Shown here: positions 10,332-18,905 of the stretch, one piece after another | Numbering within the stretch: the stretch's first letter is position 1 | Layout of the letters: each line of letters begins with the position of its first letter | NCBI GenBank assembly: GCA_012959965.1 | Contig: DUCF01000006.1 | Location: 1 to 47,205 of the forward strand | Length of the DNA: 47,205 bases | Origin: Candidatus Thioglobus sp. | Lineage (GTDB): Bacteria > Pseudomonadota > Gammaproteobacteria > PS1 > Pseudothioglobaceae | Direction of reading: 5' to 3' | Notes under the pieces: model-generated | Told to the model about the DNA's origin: nothing | Seen by the model: only the letters and a program-made list of their open reading frames with translations | Database searches by the model: none | Program-made: the position numbers and the translations under genes

Positions 10332-10374
10332 GATAAATTACCGGTTTGTTTAGAGGTTATTACAAAAATCTCTT

Positions 10375-10992
10375 TTAATTAAGATCGTCTAACTTGATTT
10401 GAATTAACTGCGACAAGGTTGAATTTGCAGTGACACTGTTAAGCGCAAGAGTGTAGTGAGTTTGAGCATTGGCGGTATTGCCAAGATCGACGTAAATATC
10501 ACCTTTCAGGTTGTTAACGAGGCCAGAAAAATTAGTGCCGCTATGTGAATCTAGGGTGGAGAGTGCACTCTCGTGTTGACCCAGTTGTAAATAAACTGAG
10601 GCTGCACGAAGCGTTGCTATTGAGCTAATTGCAATCTCATCGCTTGAGATTAAGGGCTCTATTAAGCTAAGCGCTCCATTGTAGTTTTCTGCATCAAATA
10701 ACTGTTTTGCCATCACAAGTATTGCTTGGTCAGCATACGAGCTTGAGCCATAGTCGGCCAATAATTGGTCGTAAGCGCCTGTATTGCTAGTGTCAGTCGC
10801 GTAGTTTAAGTATAGTGTCCTGGCATTTTCAGCCTCTTTATCTTGAACGTCAGCGTAATATCCCAAGCCCCAAATTGCTGAAAGACCAATGACAATACCG
10901 GCAACTATTTGCATGCCGTTGTTTTTTAGCCACTTTGAAATTTGTTCGACTTGCTCTTCTTCTGTGCCGCCGATATTGATAAAGTTTTTCAT
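10375..10992 (-). CDS. yfgM: YfgM-like periplasmic TPR protein
   Basis: 205 residues. A short cytoplasmic stretch (EEEQVEQISKWLKNNG) precedes one transmembrane helix at about 27-46, then a periplasmic domain of TPR-like helical hairpins. E. coli YfgM is an ancillary subunit of the SecYEG translocon that works with PpiD in handing secreted proteins to periplasmic chaperones; ppiD is also in this window. Its ATG overlaps the hisS stop by 4 bp. The sequence is diverged but length, topology and synteny agree. Confidence 0.85.
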   Translation of the reverse strand: MKNFINIGGTEEEQVEQISKWLKNNGMQIVAGIVIGLSAIWGLGYYADVQDKEAENARTLYLNYATDTSNTGAYDQLLADYGSSSYADQAILVMAKQLFDAENYNGALSLIEPLISSDEIAISSIATLRAASVYLQLGQHESALSTLDSHSGTNFSGLVNNLKGDIYVDLGNTANAQTHYTLALNSVTANSTLSQLIQIKLDDLN

Positions 10993-12257
10993 AAAATCTC
11001 CTGAAGATGGGCAATGATACCCTCTAGCGATATTAATTGTTGATCACCTTGGCCTTTCAGCGGCTTGATGCTAATATGATTGTTATTGATTTCTTCTTCA
11101 CCAAGAATTAAAGCAAAGTCTGAATTCGACTTATCCGCTTTTTTCATCTGCGATTTTAGGCTGCCCATACTGATGTCGTTGATCACAATCACTTCAGGTA
11201 ACTCCTGGTGAATGTCGTTACAGATTCTCATCGAGGCTTGTTGCGCCTGCTCACCTAGTGCGACGAAATACAGACTTGGCAGTTGGTGTGTCAGTGATTC
11301 GGATTGCTCGCTAATAAGCAACATTAAGCGCTCTAGACCCATCGCAAATCCAACGCCAGGTGTTGGTTTGCCGCCCATTTGCTCAACTAGGCCATCATAG
11401 CGTCCACCCGCACAAATTGTGCCTTGTGCGCCAAGGTCGTTGGAAATCCACTCAAAAACGGTTCGGTTGTAGTAGTCTAGACCCCTAACAAGTCTTGGAT
11501 TGACAGTGTAGTCAATGCCCAAACAATCAAGATAGCTCGTAAACTCTGAAAAATGTTTGGCAGAATCTTCGTCTAAGTGGTCTATCATTTTTGGCGCATT
11601 AGTAATCAGCGTCGCCATGTCGGTATTCTTAGAATCCAAAATACGCAATGGGTTGGCTTCAAGACGGTGCAAGCTGTCTTCGTCAAGGTCGTTTTTATGT
11701 TTAGAGAAGTAGTTATAAAGTAACTCTCTGTATTCTTTTCTGGTTTCGTTCGAGCCCAGGGAGTTAACCTCTAAAGTAACTTTTTCAATCCCTAGTCTTT
11801 GCCAAAGTTGCGACGTCATGGCAATCAACTCGGCATCAATTTTTGCCTCTGTTGCGCCAAATATTTCTACACCCACTTGGTGGAATTGGCGATAACGACC
11901 CTTTTGTGGACGCTCATGCCTAAACATGGGTCCTTGATAAAATACTTTTTGAATGCCTTCTCTAGGTAAGTTGTGCTCAATCATCATGCGCACACAGCCA
12001 GCAGTGCCTTCCGGACGCAAGGTCAGTGAGTCACCGCCAAGGTCTTGCCAAGTGTACATCTCTTTTTCGACAATATCGGTGACTGCGCCAATTGCCCGAG
12101 TGAATGTTTCGGTTTTTTCGACGATTGGTGTGCGGATATTTTTGTAGCCGTAAGAGATTAACAGCTTGTTAATAACCCCTTCCATGGCCAGCCAAAGATT
12201 GGAGTCTTTGGGCAGGAGGTCGTTCATTCCTCTAATCGCTTGTATTTTCTTGCTCAT
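10989..12257 (-). CDS. hisS: Histidyl-tRNA synthetase
   Basis: 422 residues, class II aminoacyl-tRNA synthetase. It begins with the HisRS-typical IQAIRGMNDLLP. Motif 2 is the FRHERPQKGRYRQFHQ segment (about 112-127), the histidine-specific loop LVRGLDYYNRTVFE lies at about 257-270, and the anticodon-binding domain occupies the last ~90 residues. It starts the hisS-yfgM-der cluster. A candidate promoter lies 28-57 bases upstream, so it can be expressed separately from the nucleotidase and Gate genes. Confidence 0.97.
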   Translation of the reverse strand: MSKKIQAIRGMNDLLPKDSNLWLAMEGVINKLLISYGYKNIRTPIVEKTETFTRAIGAVTDIVEKEMYTWQDLGGDSLTLRPEGTAGCVRMMIEHNLPREGIQKVFYQGPMFRHERPQKGRYRQFHQVGVEIFGATEAKIDAELIAMTSQLWQRLGIEKVTLEVNSLGSNETRKEYRELLYNYFSKHKNDLDEDSLHRLEANPLRILDSKNTDMATLITNAPKMIDHLDEDSAKHFSEFTSYLDCLGIDYTVNPRLVRGLDYYNRTVFEWISNDLGAQGTICAGGRYDGLVEQMGGKPTPGVGFAMGLERLMLLISEQSESLTHQLPSLYFVALGEQAQQASMRICNDIHQELPEVIVINDISMGSLKSQMKKADKSNSDFALILGEEEINNNHISIKPLKGQGDQQLISLEGIIAHLQEIL

Positions 12258-12284
12258 GTTGCTGTTTGTTTTTGTATGAAGGGT

Positions 12285-12314
12285 ATTTTACCTTTGAAAC
12301 ACTTCCTCTTGTAA
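12285..12314 (-). promoter_or_regulatory. Candidate hisS promoter
   Basis: On the minus strand TTACAA (12309-12314) and TAAAAT (12285-12290) are separated by 18 bp. The pair sits in the 88-bp gap between the Gate-domain gene and hisS. Both elements are moderate matches to the sigma-70 consensus. Confidence 0.4.
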
Positions 12315-12345
12315 GGCCAATAAACGGCAGAAATGCCAAGATTTC

Positions 12346-13248
12346 CTATTTCGAAAAACGCTTTTTAACTGGGTCGTAAAACAACAGGATAAGACTAATA
12401 ACGATTATGGCGAGAACAAGTCTAAACGTAATCAACACAGTAATATTCGCCCCAAAAAGTACAAACAACAAGGGGTCTTCAATCATTGCGTGAGCAACCA
12501 TCAAGAAACAACAAATAGACAAAATTTGTTTCCTTGATAAATTCTTGGCTTCTTTTAGCAAAATACCTGAGCCATACAGAATACCCAGCAGGGCGCCGGA
12601 TACTAGGGCAATGACTGGGCTTAAGTGCTTGTCAAAACTTTGCACAATGCGAAAGCCCTTGATGCCTTGATTGACAAGCAATACTACACTGACTAGAAAG
12701 ACAATTTCTAATGTTAATGTCAGTCCGTTGATTAGTGTTGTATAGAAAAACACAAAAACATCACTGCCTTGAGTGAGTGTGAGTGGCTGGAGAATCTGTT
12801 GTACTTTATCGGGGTCGTCAAACAACATCTCTTTAGGAATAAATTGCAAAGGCAAAAGTACAATAAAAGCCATGGAAAGGCGAAACAGGGTTGAAAACCG
12901 CCAGCCGATGCCGAGCTTTTTCAAAACAGCTGACTCAACCGGCATCGCATGTGCCACCCCTAAAAACAGACCAAGTACCGTCCATTCGTAAACACTAAGA
13001 CCAAGAGATGCGCCAAGCGCAATGGCGCCGTACAGATTAAATAACATGCCTACGGCAATTGCCAGTGCCGATTCTGGCGGGAGATTTAACGCCTGACTGA
13101 TGGGTTCAAAAATAAAAGCAAAGTACTTCAGTAGATCAAAATAGAGCAATGTTTCCGCCAAAATAAAATACGGTAGAATGGTTTTTATAATGATTTTTGA
13201 GGTGGTTGCCCACGCCTCAATATAGGCTTTGAGGTCAAAGGAAAACAT
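12346..13248 (-). CDS. Nucleoside-recognition (Gate) domain membrane protein
   Basis: 300 residues, highly hydrophobic, about 8 membrane segments. Two Gate-type halves are visible: VAHAMPVES (about 98-106) and VAHAMIEDP (about 249-257) are matching motifs, implying an internal duplication. This family (pfam Gate, related to SpmA/SpmB and the core of concentrative nucleoside transporters) is usually annotated as 'nucleoside recognition'. It starts 4 bp after the stop of the 5'-nucleotidase gene, so the two are probably one unit: the enzyme makes nucleosides and this protein may move or sense them. Substrate not provable from sequence. Confidence 0.75.
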   Translation of the reverse strand: MFSFDLKAYIEAWATTSKIIIKTILPYFILAETLLYFDLLKYFAFIFEPISQALNLPPESALAIAVGMLFNLYGAIALGASLGLSVYEWTVLGLFLGVAHAMPVESAVLKKLGIGWRFSTLFRLSMAFIVLLPLQFIPKEMLFDDPDKVQQILQPLTLTQGSDVFVFFYTTLINGLTLTLEIVFLVSVVLLVNQGIKGFRIVQSFDKHLSPVIALVSGALLGILYGSGILLKEAKNLSRKQILSICCFLMVAHAMIEDPLLFVLFGANITVLITFRLVLAIIVISLILLFYDPVKKRFSK

Positions 13249-13252
13249 AAAA

Positions 13253-14155
13253 TTATTTGTTTTTTATGCCGCTTGGGACATGGCCCGTCGGTACGTATTT
13301 CGACGCTGAATGACAGTGCTGATGCTGATCGTCAAAGAAAATATCCGCAGCAAACTCTCTTAAGAAGACGCCCTTGTCTAATCCGCCCAGAAAAAATGCC
13401 TCATCAATACGGATTCCCCATTCACGCATGGTGTGAATGACTCGCTTGTGGGATGGCGCTGAGCGTGCGGTAACCAAAGCCGTACGGATTGGGTTGTTTT
13501 CCTCGGGGAAAGTAGATTGAATTTTTTGTAGTGAAGCTAAAAATGATTTAAATGGTCCGGCCTTTAACTCGATATTGGCGGATAGCTTTTCATTCTCTTC
13601 GAAAGCTTCAAGTCCATGCTCCTGAAAGATTTTCTCAGATTCATCTGAGAAAATAACCGCATCGCCATCGAAAGCAATTCTAAGCTGAGAAGGGTGAACA
13701 TTATCCGATTTTGATTCAACAATAGAGGCTGCTGCAAAGCCAGACTCGAGAGCCTTTTGCACATCGTGATAGTTGCTTGAGAGAAATAAATCGGCTTCAA
13801 AGGCGCCGACAAAGGGGTGGGTACTTTCACCTCTAGTAAAGGCTGCCCTTGATATGTTTAAGCCGTAGTGCTCGATTGAATTAAAAATTCGCAGGCCCGT
13901 ATCAGCGCTGTTACGAGACAATAGAATAACGTCAATCGGGGTTTTGTCACTGTTGAGCGCAAGGAGTTTTTTCACTAAAGTAAAGCCAACCCCAGGCTCT
14001 AAGACAATATCCTCGTTTTCTTGTTGGTGTTTGGCGTAAGCCTCAACACCTTTGTCTTTGTAAATTTGATGGGACTCGTCAAGGTTGAGCAGCGCCCTTG
14101 AGGAAATGGCAATGACTAATTTAGTGTTATCGTTTGTTATTTGCTTCTCTGCCAT
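13253..14155 (-). CDS. Cytosolic 5'-nucleotidase (NT5C1-like family)
   Basis: 300 residues, matching the bacterial 5'-nucleotidase family related to animal cytosolic 5'-nucleotidase I. Family features include an early LVIAISSRALLNLDES, the LLSRNSADTGLRIFNSIEHYGL region (about 78-99), RIAFDGDAVIFSDESE (about 158-173), and a late FLGGLDKGVFLREFAADIFFDDQ whose acidic residues fit the HAD-type active site. It would dephosphorylate nucleoside monophosphates (AMP/IMP-like). Its start overlaps the yqiB stop by 19 bp and it is followed at 4 bp by the Gate protein. Confidence 0.8.
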   Translation of the reverse strand: MAEKQITNDNTKLVIAISSRALLNLDESHQIYKDKGVEAYAKHQQENEDIVLEPGVGFTLVKKLLALNSDKTPIDVILLSRNSADTGLRIFNSIEHYGLNISRAAFTRGESTHPFVGAFEADLFLSSNYHDVQKALESGFAAASIVESKSDNVHPSQLRIAFDGDAVIFSDESEKIFQEHGLEAFEENEKLSANIELKAGPFKSFLASLQKIQSTFPEENNPIRTALVTARSAPSHKRVIHTMREWGIRIDEAFFLGGLDKGVFLREFAADIFFDDQHQHCHSASKYVPTGHVPSGIKNK

Positions 14156-14601
14156 GTTGCGCCATTGTACCTATCAATGCAGTAGTCAAGCCACCTTAAC
14201 ATAAAGTGATTTAACTCCCACTGCAAAGCCAAATCAGAGCAATTACTTTTATTGGGATGGTCGCTATTAATCTTGGTTTCTTCACAAATAGAAATGACCT
14301 CTAATAACTTAGCATCGAAATACAGTTTAAAGCGAATATCCGGGCGATTAATACTCGCGCCATCTAATTTGTGTTTATGGGTTAGTGTGTAAGTGCCGGT
14401 ATAAGGGGATTTTTCATGGCAAATTAAATGCAGATTATTGCGTTCATCTTTAAGGGCTACGTGGTCATCTTTGATGCCGGGTAACAGTGGAATAAGGCGG
14501 CAAATTTTTTGAAAGTTACTCTCAAATAACTCGCAAATATTCGAGTAATTGACCGTTCTTTCTGCGTCATAAATAGCTTTCGTCAAGTCTTCGTCGCGCA
14601 T
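14137..14601 (-). CDS. yqiB: YqiB family protein (DUF1249)
   Basis: 154 residues from the ATG at 14601; a second in-frame ATG at 14622 would add 7. The shorter form is preferred because its ATG overlaps the cpdA TAA (TAATG) and E. coli YqiB has an even shorter N-terminus. The conserved region runs from NICELFESNFQKICRLIP through the YDAELLEV-like stretch to the LALQWELNHFMLRWLDYC C-terminus. Biochemical role unknown. The yqiB-cpdA pairing is kept in enterobacteria, though there parE and nudF flank it; here a nucleotidase gene follows. Confidence 0.8.
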   Translation of the reverse strand: MRDEDLTKAIYDAERTVNYSNICELFESNFQKICRLIPLLPGIKDDHVALKDERNNLHLICHEKSPYTGTYTLTHKHKLDGASINRPDIRFKLYFDAKLLEVISICEETKINSDHPNKSNCSDLALQWELNHFMLRWLDYCIDRYNGATWQRSK

Positions 14602-15302
14602 TATAGCCAGTGAGTTTTGCATTCAATTTTGCCATTTGAACGCAGTGTGTAATGATTGTAGCCAATATTATCTGGGCCGTTAAATTGTATTGCAGTGGAA
14701 GGGCATGAAAAAAGAGAGACGCCATTATAATCAAAGGCTTCGCTTTGGTGTGCGTGTCCCCACAATATCGCTTTAACTTGTGAATATTGCTCAACGACTT
14801 CAAATAAATCCTCTGGATTTTCAAGTGATAATTTATCATCCCAGTCACTGTTCATCGAGACAACAGGGTGATGTAGACAGACAACAGTGTATTTTGCATT
14901 TGAGTTACTGATGGCCCCATCTAGAAAGTGCAATTGATCTTTACTAAGAAGGCCGCTAACTTTGTTAATTTGCACCGAATCTAGGGTGATGATTTGCCAA
15001 TCGTCCAATTGAAAAGTCCTTTGCAGTTCGGTATTAAAAGCTGATGATAAATTGTCCTTATCATCATGATTTCCCGGCATAACGTGAATATCGGCCTCAA
15101 TAGTCGTAAGGCTTTTTTGCAATTTATTGTATGAGTTTAGCGTGCCGTTGTGGGTTAAATCACCGCTAATCAGGAGGGCGTTAAATTCTCGATTTTTTAT
15201 ATCACTAAGAATGCGTTTAAGATTTGCAGTGGAATCAACACCCATTACATTTATTTCATCATCAATATGACAATCACTGATTTGAATAAAAGAGGTATTC
15301 AT
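14601..15302 (-). CDS. cpdA: 3',5'-cyclic-AMP phosphodiesterase CpdA
   Basis: 233 residues, calcineurin-like metallophosphoesterase. The metal-binding signature is complete: D10-x-H12 (SDCH), GDLTHNG at 47-53, GNHD at 77-80, HHP at 144-146 and GHAH at 182-185. CpdA hydrolyses cAMP and so tunes CRP-dependent regulation; the synteny with yqiB supports this over other class III phosphodiesterases. It is 34 bp from the end of dnaB on the same strand and may be read through from it. Confidence 0.85.
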   Translation of the reverse strand: MNTSFIQISDCHIDDEINVMGVDSTANLKRILSDIKNREFNALLISGDLTHNGTLNSYNKLQKSLTTIEADIHVMPGNHDDKDNLSSAFNTELQRTFQLDDWQIITLDSVQINKVSGLLSKDQLHFLDGAISNSNAKYTVVCLHHPVVSMNSDWDDKLSLENPEDLFEVVEQYSQVKAILWGHAHQSEAFDYNGVSLFSCPSTAIQFNGPDNIGYNHYTLRSNGKIECKTHWL

Positions 15303-15336
15303 ATAGAGGGTAATGCGTATGCAGCGACAATAAAAC

Positions 15337-16779
15337 TTAGAAAGGTTCTTGGTCGAAGTGTGTCATATTGTTGAGATAGGCCGTGTCCATTTGGTCATCG
15401 GTGACGTTTTGGAACTGGTCTTCAAAAGCCAGGTCTTCGAATCGTGCGTACTGACCAATAAAGGCAAGTTTTATATTGCCGGTTGCACCGTTACGATGCT
15501 TGGAGATTTTAAGGTCTGCCTTGCCAATTTCTTCCGGGTTGGAATAGCTGTCGTCGTGATATTGTTCGTCACGATAGATAAAGCCGATAATGTCGGCGTC
15601 TTGCTCGATCGAGCCGGACTCTCGTAAATCGGCCATTTGTGGCATTCTGCCTTTGCCCGTTTTTGGTCGTGACTCCACGCCACGATTAAGCTGCGATAAA
15701 GCAATCACCGGCACACTGATTTCTTTTGCTAAAGCTTTTAGTGAGCGTGAAATTTCAGAAATTTCTTGTACGCGGTTTTCCGCCTTGCCGTGTACTGTCA
15801 TCAGTTGCAGATAGTCAACCATAATTAACCCCAAGTCTGGGTATTGGCGTTTTAGACGACGGCATTTGGCGCGAATTTCTGTTGGCGTGATTGAAGGTGT
15901 TTCGTCAATCAAAATGGTGTTTTCTTCAAAGGCACGCACTGCATGATTAAAGCTGTTCCAATCAACTTCGGTCATGTTTCCGTCGCGTAATTTGCTTGCG
16001 TCAATACGACCAAAAGAAGAAATCATTCGCAGTACCAATTGCTCAGTCGGCATTTCCAAGCTAAAGACAGCAACAGGAATGGAATTATGGATAGCGACGT
16101 GCTCGACGATGTTCATCGAAATTGCGGTTTTACCCATACTTGGACGACCGGCGATAATGATAAGGTCGCCGTCTTGAAAGCCCGATGTCAATTTGTCTAG
16201 CTCGCTAAAGCCTGTTTCTACGCCTTTAACACCATCAGTTTCATGCATTTCATGAACCCGATTAACAACGTCTTTAATAATGTCTTTGACGTTGACAACG
16301 TCTTGTTTGTTGCGCGAGACTTGCTCGGCGATTTCGAAAATCTTTTTCTCAGAGAGGTCAAGTAATTCGTTGACTTCAATATCTTTCGGCTGATAAGCAG
16401 TTTCAGCAATCTCACGACCTGCGGCGATCAGTTGTCTGTAAACAGAGAGCTCTCGCACGTGTTTGGCGTAAGCCTCAATATTGGAAACGCTTGGGGTGTT
16501 GTCTGCAATTTGTGCAAGATAGGCAAAACCACCAATAGAATCTTCATTCTGAGTTTTGATGACTTGCTCTTTAACCGTCAAAATGTCGGCGGGTTTGTCG
16601 TGTTCTAAAAGTCGGACAATGGCATCATAAATGATGCGGTGTGAGGCGTTGTAAAAATCGCCTGTGCTAAGGATGTCGGCAACTCTATCCCAAGCATCAT
16701 TGTGTAGCATTAATCCACCAAGTACCGATTGCTCTGAATCGATTGAGTGTGGTGGTAATTTGCTATTTTCGATATCCAT
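15337..16779 (-). CDS. dnaB: Replicative DNA helicase DnaB
   Basis: 480 residues from the ATG at 16779; an in-frame TTG at 16797 lies at the edge of the terminator upstream and has a GAGG-like site, so it cannot be excluded. N-terminal domain begins at PPHSIDSEQSVLGGLML. The RecA-like motor has Walker A AGRPSMGKTA (about 210-219) and the DnaB-typical MVDYLQLM Walker B segment, plus the ELSRGVE-like QLNRGVESR loop. Hexameric 5'-3' helicase that drives the replication fork. It follows the rpsF-rpsR-rplI operon, separated by a terminator. Confidence 0.96.
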   Translation of the reverse strand: MDIENSKLPPHSIDSEQSVLGGLMLHNDAWDRVADILSTGDFYNASHRIIYDAIVRLLEHDKPADILTVKEQVIKTQNEDSIGGFAYLAQIADNTPSVSNIEAYAKHVRELSVYRQLIAAGREIAETAYQPKDIEVNELLDLSEKKIFEIAEQVSRNKQDVVNVKDIIKDVVNRVHEMHETDGVKGVETGFSELDKLTSGFQDGDLIIIAGRPSMGKTAISMNIVEHVAIHNSIPVAVFSLEMPTEQLVLRMISSFGRIDASKLRDGNMTEVDWNSFNHAVRAFEENTILIDETPSITPTEIRAKCRRLKRQYPDLGLIMVDYLQLMTVHGKAENRVQEISEISRSLKALAKEISVPVIALSQLNRGVESRPKTGKGRMPQMADLRESGSIEQDADIIGFIYRDEQYHDDSYSNPEEIGKADLKISKHRNGATGNIKLAFIGQYARFEDLAFEDQFQNVTDDQMDTAYLNNMTHFDQEPF

Positions 16780-16797
16780 AAATTTTTGGAGAGACAA

Positions 16798-16825
16798 TAA
16801 AAAACCCTCTCTCGAGGGCTTTTTA
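16798..16825 (-). terminator. Rho-independent terminator after rplI
   Basis: On the minus strand a CCCTC-GAGA-GAGGG hairpin is followed by TTTTTT. It lies 30 bases after the rplI stop and just before dnaB, closing the ribosomal protein operon. An A-rich stretch on the other side also pairs with the U tract. Confidence 0.75.
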
Positions 16826-16854
16826 TTTTAACTCACTTTATGAATCTTTATGAG

Positions 16855-17310
16855 TTATTCACTTTCTGCAGTTGCCTCAACAATCACTTTAACGTTAACT
16901 GAAAGATCTGTGTATAAAGACACAGATACTTCGTACTCACCAACGTGGCGAATTGATTCTGGAAGGTGAATATCACGCTTCTCAACTTCAAAGCCTTGGG
17001 CAGTTAAGCTATCAAGGATGTCAGCAGCACTTACAGAGCCGAATAACTTACCTTCATCACCCGCGTTAGCAGTGATTGTGCAAGTTACGTCGTTCATTGC
17101 AGCTTCTTTCGCTTGAGCTTCCGCTAATGTGGATGCCTCTTTAGCCAGTAGATCAGCTTTAATTATTTCAAATTCAGCTAGGTTAACCTTTGTTGCTGGC
17201 TTAACCTTGCCTTGTGGGATCAAGAAATTACGTGCATAGCCTGCTTTGACATTTGCCAAATCACCAATACCACCTAATTTTTGAATTCTTTCTAATAAAA
17301 TTACTTGCAT
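16855..17310 (-). CDS. rplI: 50S ribosomal protein bL9
   Basis: 151 residues. The N-terminal rRNA-binding domain starts with MQVILLERIQKLGGIGD and the signature segment GYARNFLIPQGKV, followed by the long connecting helix (about 41-75) and the C-terminal domain containing GKLFGSV. Last gene of rpsF-rpsR-rplI, 9 bp after rpsR, with a terminator downstream. Confidence 0.97.
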   Translation of the reverse strand: MQVILLERIQKLGGIGDLANVKAGYARNFLIPQGKVKPATKVNLAEFEIIKADLLAKEASTLAEAQAKEAAMNDVTCTITANAGDEGKLFGSVSAADILDSLTAQGFEVEKRDIHLPESIRHVGEYEVSVSLYTDLSVNVKVIVEATAESE

Positions 17311-17319
17311 GTCAAACTC

Positions 17320-17577
17320 CTATTTCTTGTGTTTGTCAGTGTAAGGAATCAACGCTAAGAATCTTGCTCTTTTAATAGCAGTTGTTAGTTGACGTTGGAA
17401 TTTAGCACAAGTGCCAGTCATTCTTGATGGTGTAATTTTTCCACCTTCGTCAATGTTCTTTAATAACGTATCTACATCTTTGTAATCGACTTCAGTTACG
17501 CCTGCTTTAGTAAAGCGGCAAAAACGATTAACAGGAACCTGATGTCTGCGTTTTTTTCTTTTCATTTGCTTAGCCAT
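17320..17577 (-). CDS. rpsR: 30S ribosomal protein bS18
   Basis: 85 residues, with the CRFTKAGV core near the N-terminus and the [14 protein letters not shown] segment that contacts bS6. The N-terminal [13 protein letters not shown] extension is basic. Lies between rpsF and rplI. The priB gene that separates rpsF and rpsR in E. coli is absent here, as in many gammaproteobacteria. Confidence 0.97.
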   Translation of the reverse strand: MAKQMKRKKRRHQVPVNRFCRFTKAGVTEVDYKDVDTLLKNIDEGGKITPSRMTGTCAKFQRQLTTAIKRARFLALIPYTDKHKK

Positions 17578-17586
17578 ATCAATCTC

Positions 17587-17919
17587 CTATTTTTTATCTT
17601 CTGGTGTGGCCATCATGATTGATGGTTCAGTAATAGCTCCCGGCTTAGAAATAATTAGATTTCTAAGAATTGCATCGTTAAAACGGAAGTTATAGTTAAG
17701 CTTATCAAGAGTCTCTTGATCACACTCAATGTTTAGCATTAAGTAGTGTGCTTTATAGATTTTGTTGATTGGATAGGCTAGGTGTTTACGACCCCAGTCT
17801 TCTTGACGGTGAACGCTACCACCACCTGTAGTGATGATTTCTTTGTATTTGTCAATCATTGTTGACACCTGGGCACTCTGGTCCGGGTGAACAATGAGAG
17901 TTATTTCGTAATGTCTCAT
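17587..17919 (-). CDS. rpsF: 30S ribosomal protein bS6
   Basis: 110 residues from the ATG at 17919. A second ATG two codons upstream directly abuts the AGGAG Shine-Dalgarno and so cannot be the start; the chosen ATG stands 6 bases from it. [14 protein letters not shown] is the typical bS6 N-terminus, and [12 protein letters not shown] with a following YxxLMLNIE is conserved. It is first in the operon. The C-terminal tail is short, without the long acidic run of E. coli S6. Confidence 0.96.
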   Translation of the reverse strand: MRHYEITLIVHPDQSAQVSTMIDKYKEIITTGGGSVHRQEDWGRKHLAYPINKIYKAHYLMLNIECDQETLDKLNYNFRFNDAILRNLIISKPGAITEPSIMMATPEDKK

Positions 17920-17982
17920 TAACATCTCCTTACGGTTTAAAAAAAGCCTGCCAGCGTGCGCTAGTCAAGCAAGGAAGTGCGT

Positions 17983-18011
17983 ATTTTATACTAGTTGCAT
18001 CTTTATCACAA
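17983..18011 (-). promoter_or_regulatory. Promoter of the rpsF-rpsR-rplI operon
   Basis: On the minus strand TTGTGA (18006-18011) and TAAAAT (17983-17988) are spaced by 17 bp, about 64 bases before the rpsF start codon. The leader in between could contain an S6:S18 autoregulatory element, but I could not fold a convincing one by eye. Confidence 0.55.
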
Positions 18012-18304
18012 TCCTTTGTATGGTTTTGTTTTTAAGGGGCTTTCAACAAAAAAATATTGAAAATTATGTAAATGAGGACTTGGTTGCAATAATTCTCAGA
18101 AAAAATGGTCTTTTGCAGCTCAAAAACTGTCAATTGATGGTGTTTTACGGTCAAAAATTACCCTACGGCTGTACTTACGGAAAATTTTCGATTTTTTCAT
18201 TTTGCAGTGCAAATCCATTTCTATATTTAATGATATTGTTATCTAATTGCAGTAAGTGTATATTTATCCGTTGCTTAATTCAATACCCATTCATTGGAGA
18301 AATC
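18012..18304. other. Intergenic region, no gene recognised
   Basis: About 290 bp of AT-rich sequence between the rpsF promoter and the exported ankyrin gene. An open frame runs through it into the ankyrin gene from 18020, but its translation has no family resemblance and the signal peptide of the ankyrin protein begins only at 18305. No hairpin with a U tract or tRNA-like fold was seen. The ankyrin promoter probably lies here. Confidence 0.5.
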
Positions 18305-18895
18305 GTGAAACTTAAAACCATATTACTAATTCTATTGTTTTCAAACACAATGGCGACAACTGCTTCAGCTGAAGAGTGTGCCAATATTTATAAAGAAAAT
18401 TTTTGGCTTGGAGTAACAATGCAAGATGTGCAGCGATGCGTATTTGATGCAGGAGTTGATGTGAATACGCCAGACAAATTTGGCATTACTCAACTCCAAT
18501 TGGCGATTAATTATGCCGCAAATTCTTCAATTGTCCAGGCTTTGGTTGATGCAGGGGCGGATGTTAATGCGGTAAATAAGTTTGGACAAACACCGTTAAG
18601 ATATACCGTTAACACCTTTTCGTATTACGGCGATATAGAGACGATTAAAATTTTATTAAATGCTGGCGCTGACCAAAATTTTCTCTTCCATAGGGGTGGA
18701 ACATATTTGCATCAATTCTTTTGGGTCTATCACTTTGACGATGCTGAAATTTTGCAAGTAATCATAGATGCTACTGAGGATATTAATGCTCTAGACGATA
18801 ATGGCAAAACAGCCTTAGACGTTGCAATTAGTCGGGGTCGCTATACTCAAATTATTTTTCTATTGGAAGAGGCTGGCGCGGTTAGGACTCATTAA
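18305..18895 (+). CDS. Exported ankyrin-repeat protein
   Basis: 196 residues from a GTG at 18305, chosen because GGAGA stands 6 bases upstream and the translation opens with a clean signal peptide: basic MKLK, a leucine-rich core and ATTASA before EECANIYK. The mature part holds about four ankyrin repeats: DKFGITQLQLAINYA, NKFGQTPLRYTVN, a weaker central one, and DDNGKTALDVAISRGR near the end. It should act in the periplasm or beyond as a protein-binding module; partner unknown. It stands alone between rpsF and ohrR, converging with ohrR. Confidence 0.75.
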   Translation: MKLKTILLILLFSNTMATTASAEECANIYKENFWLGVTMQDVQRCVFDAGVDVNTPDKFGITQLQLAINYAANSSIVQALVDAGADVNAVNKFGQTPLRYTVNTFSYYGDIETIKILLNAGADQNFLFHRGGTYLHQFFWVYHFDDAEILQVIIDATEDINALDDNGKTALDVAISRGRYTQIIFLLEEAGAVRTH

Positions 18896-18905
18896 GCATG
18901 CCTTA

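Noticed and set aside
15349-16415. Open frames overlapping dnaB on both strands
   Set aside because: dnaB is unambiguous over the whole stretch; the others are low-complexity shadows.
18020-18304. Open frame extending the ankyrin gene upstream by 95 codons
   Set aside because: Its translation has no family resemblance, while the signal peptide and a GGAGA site mark the start at 18305.
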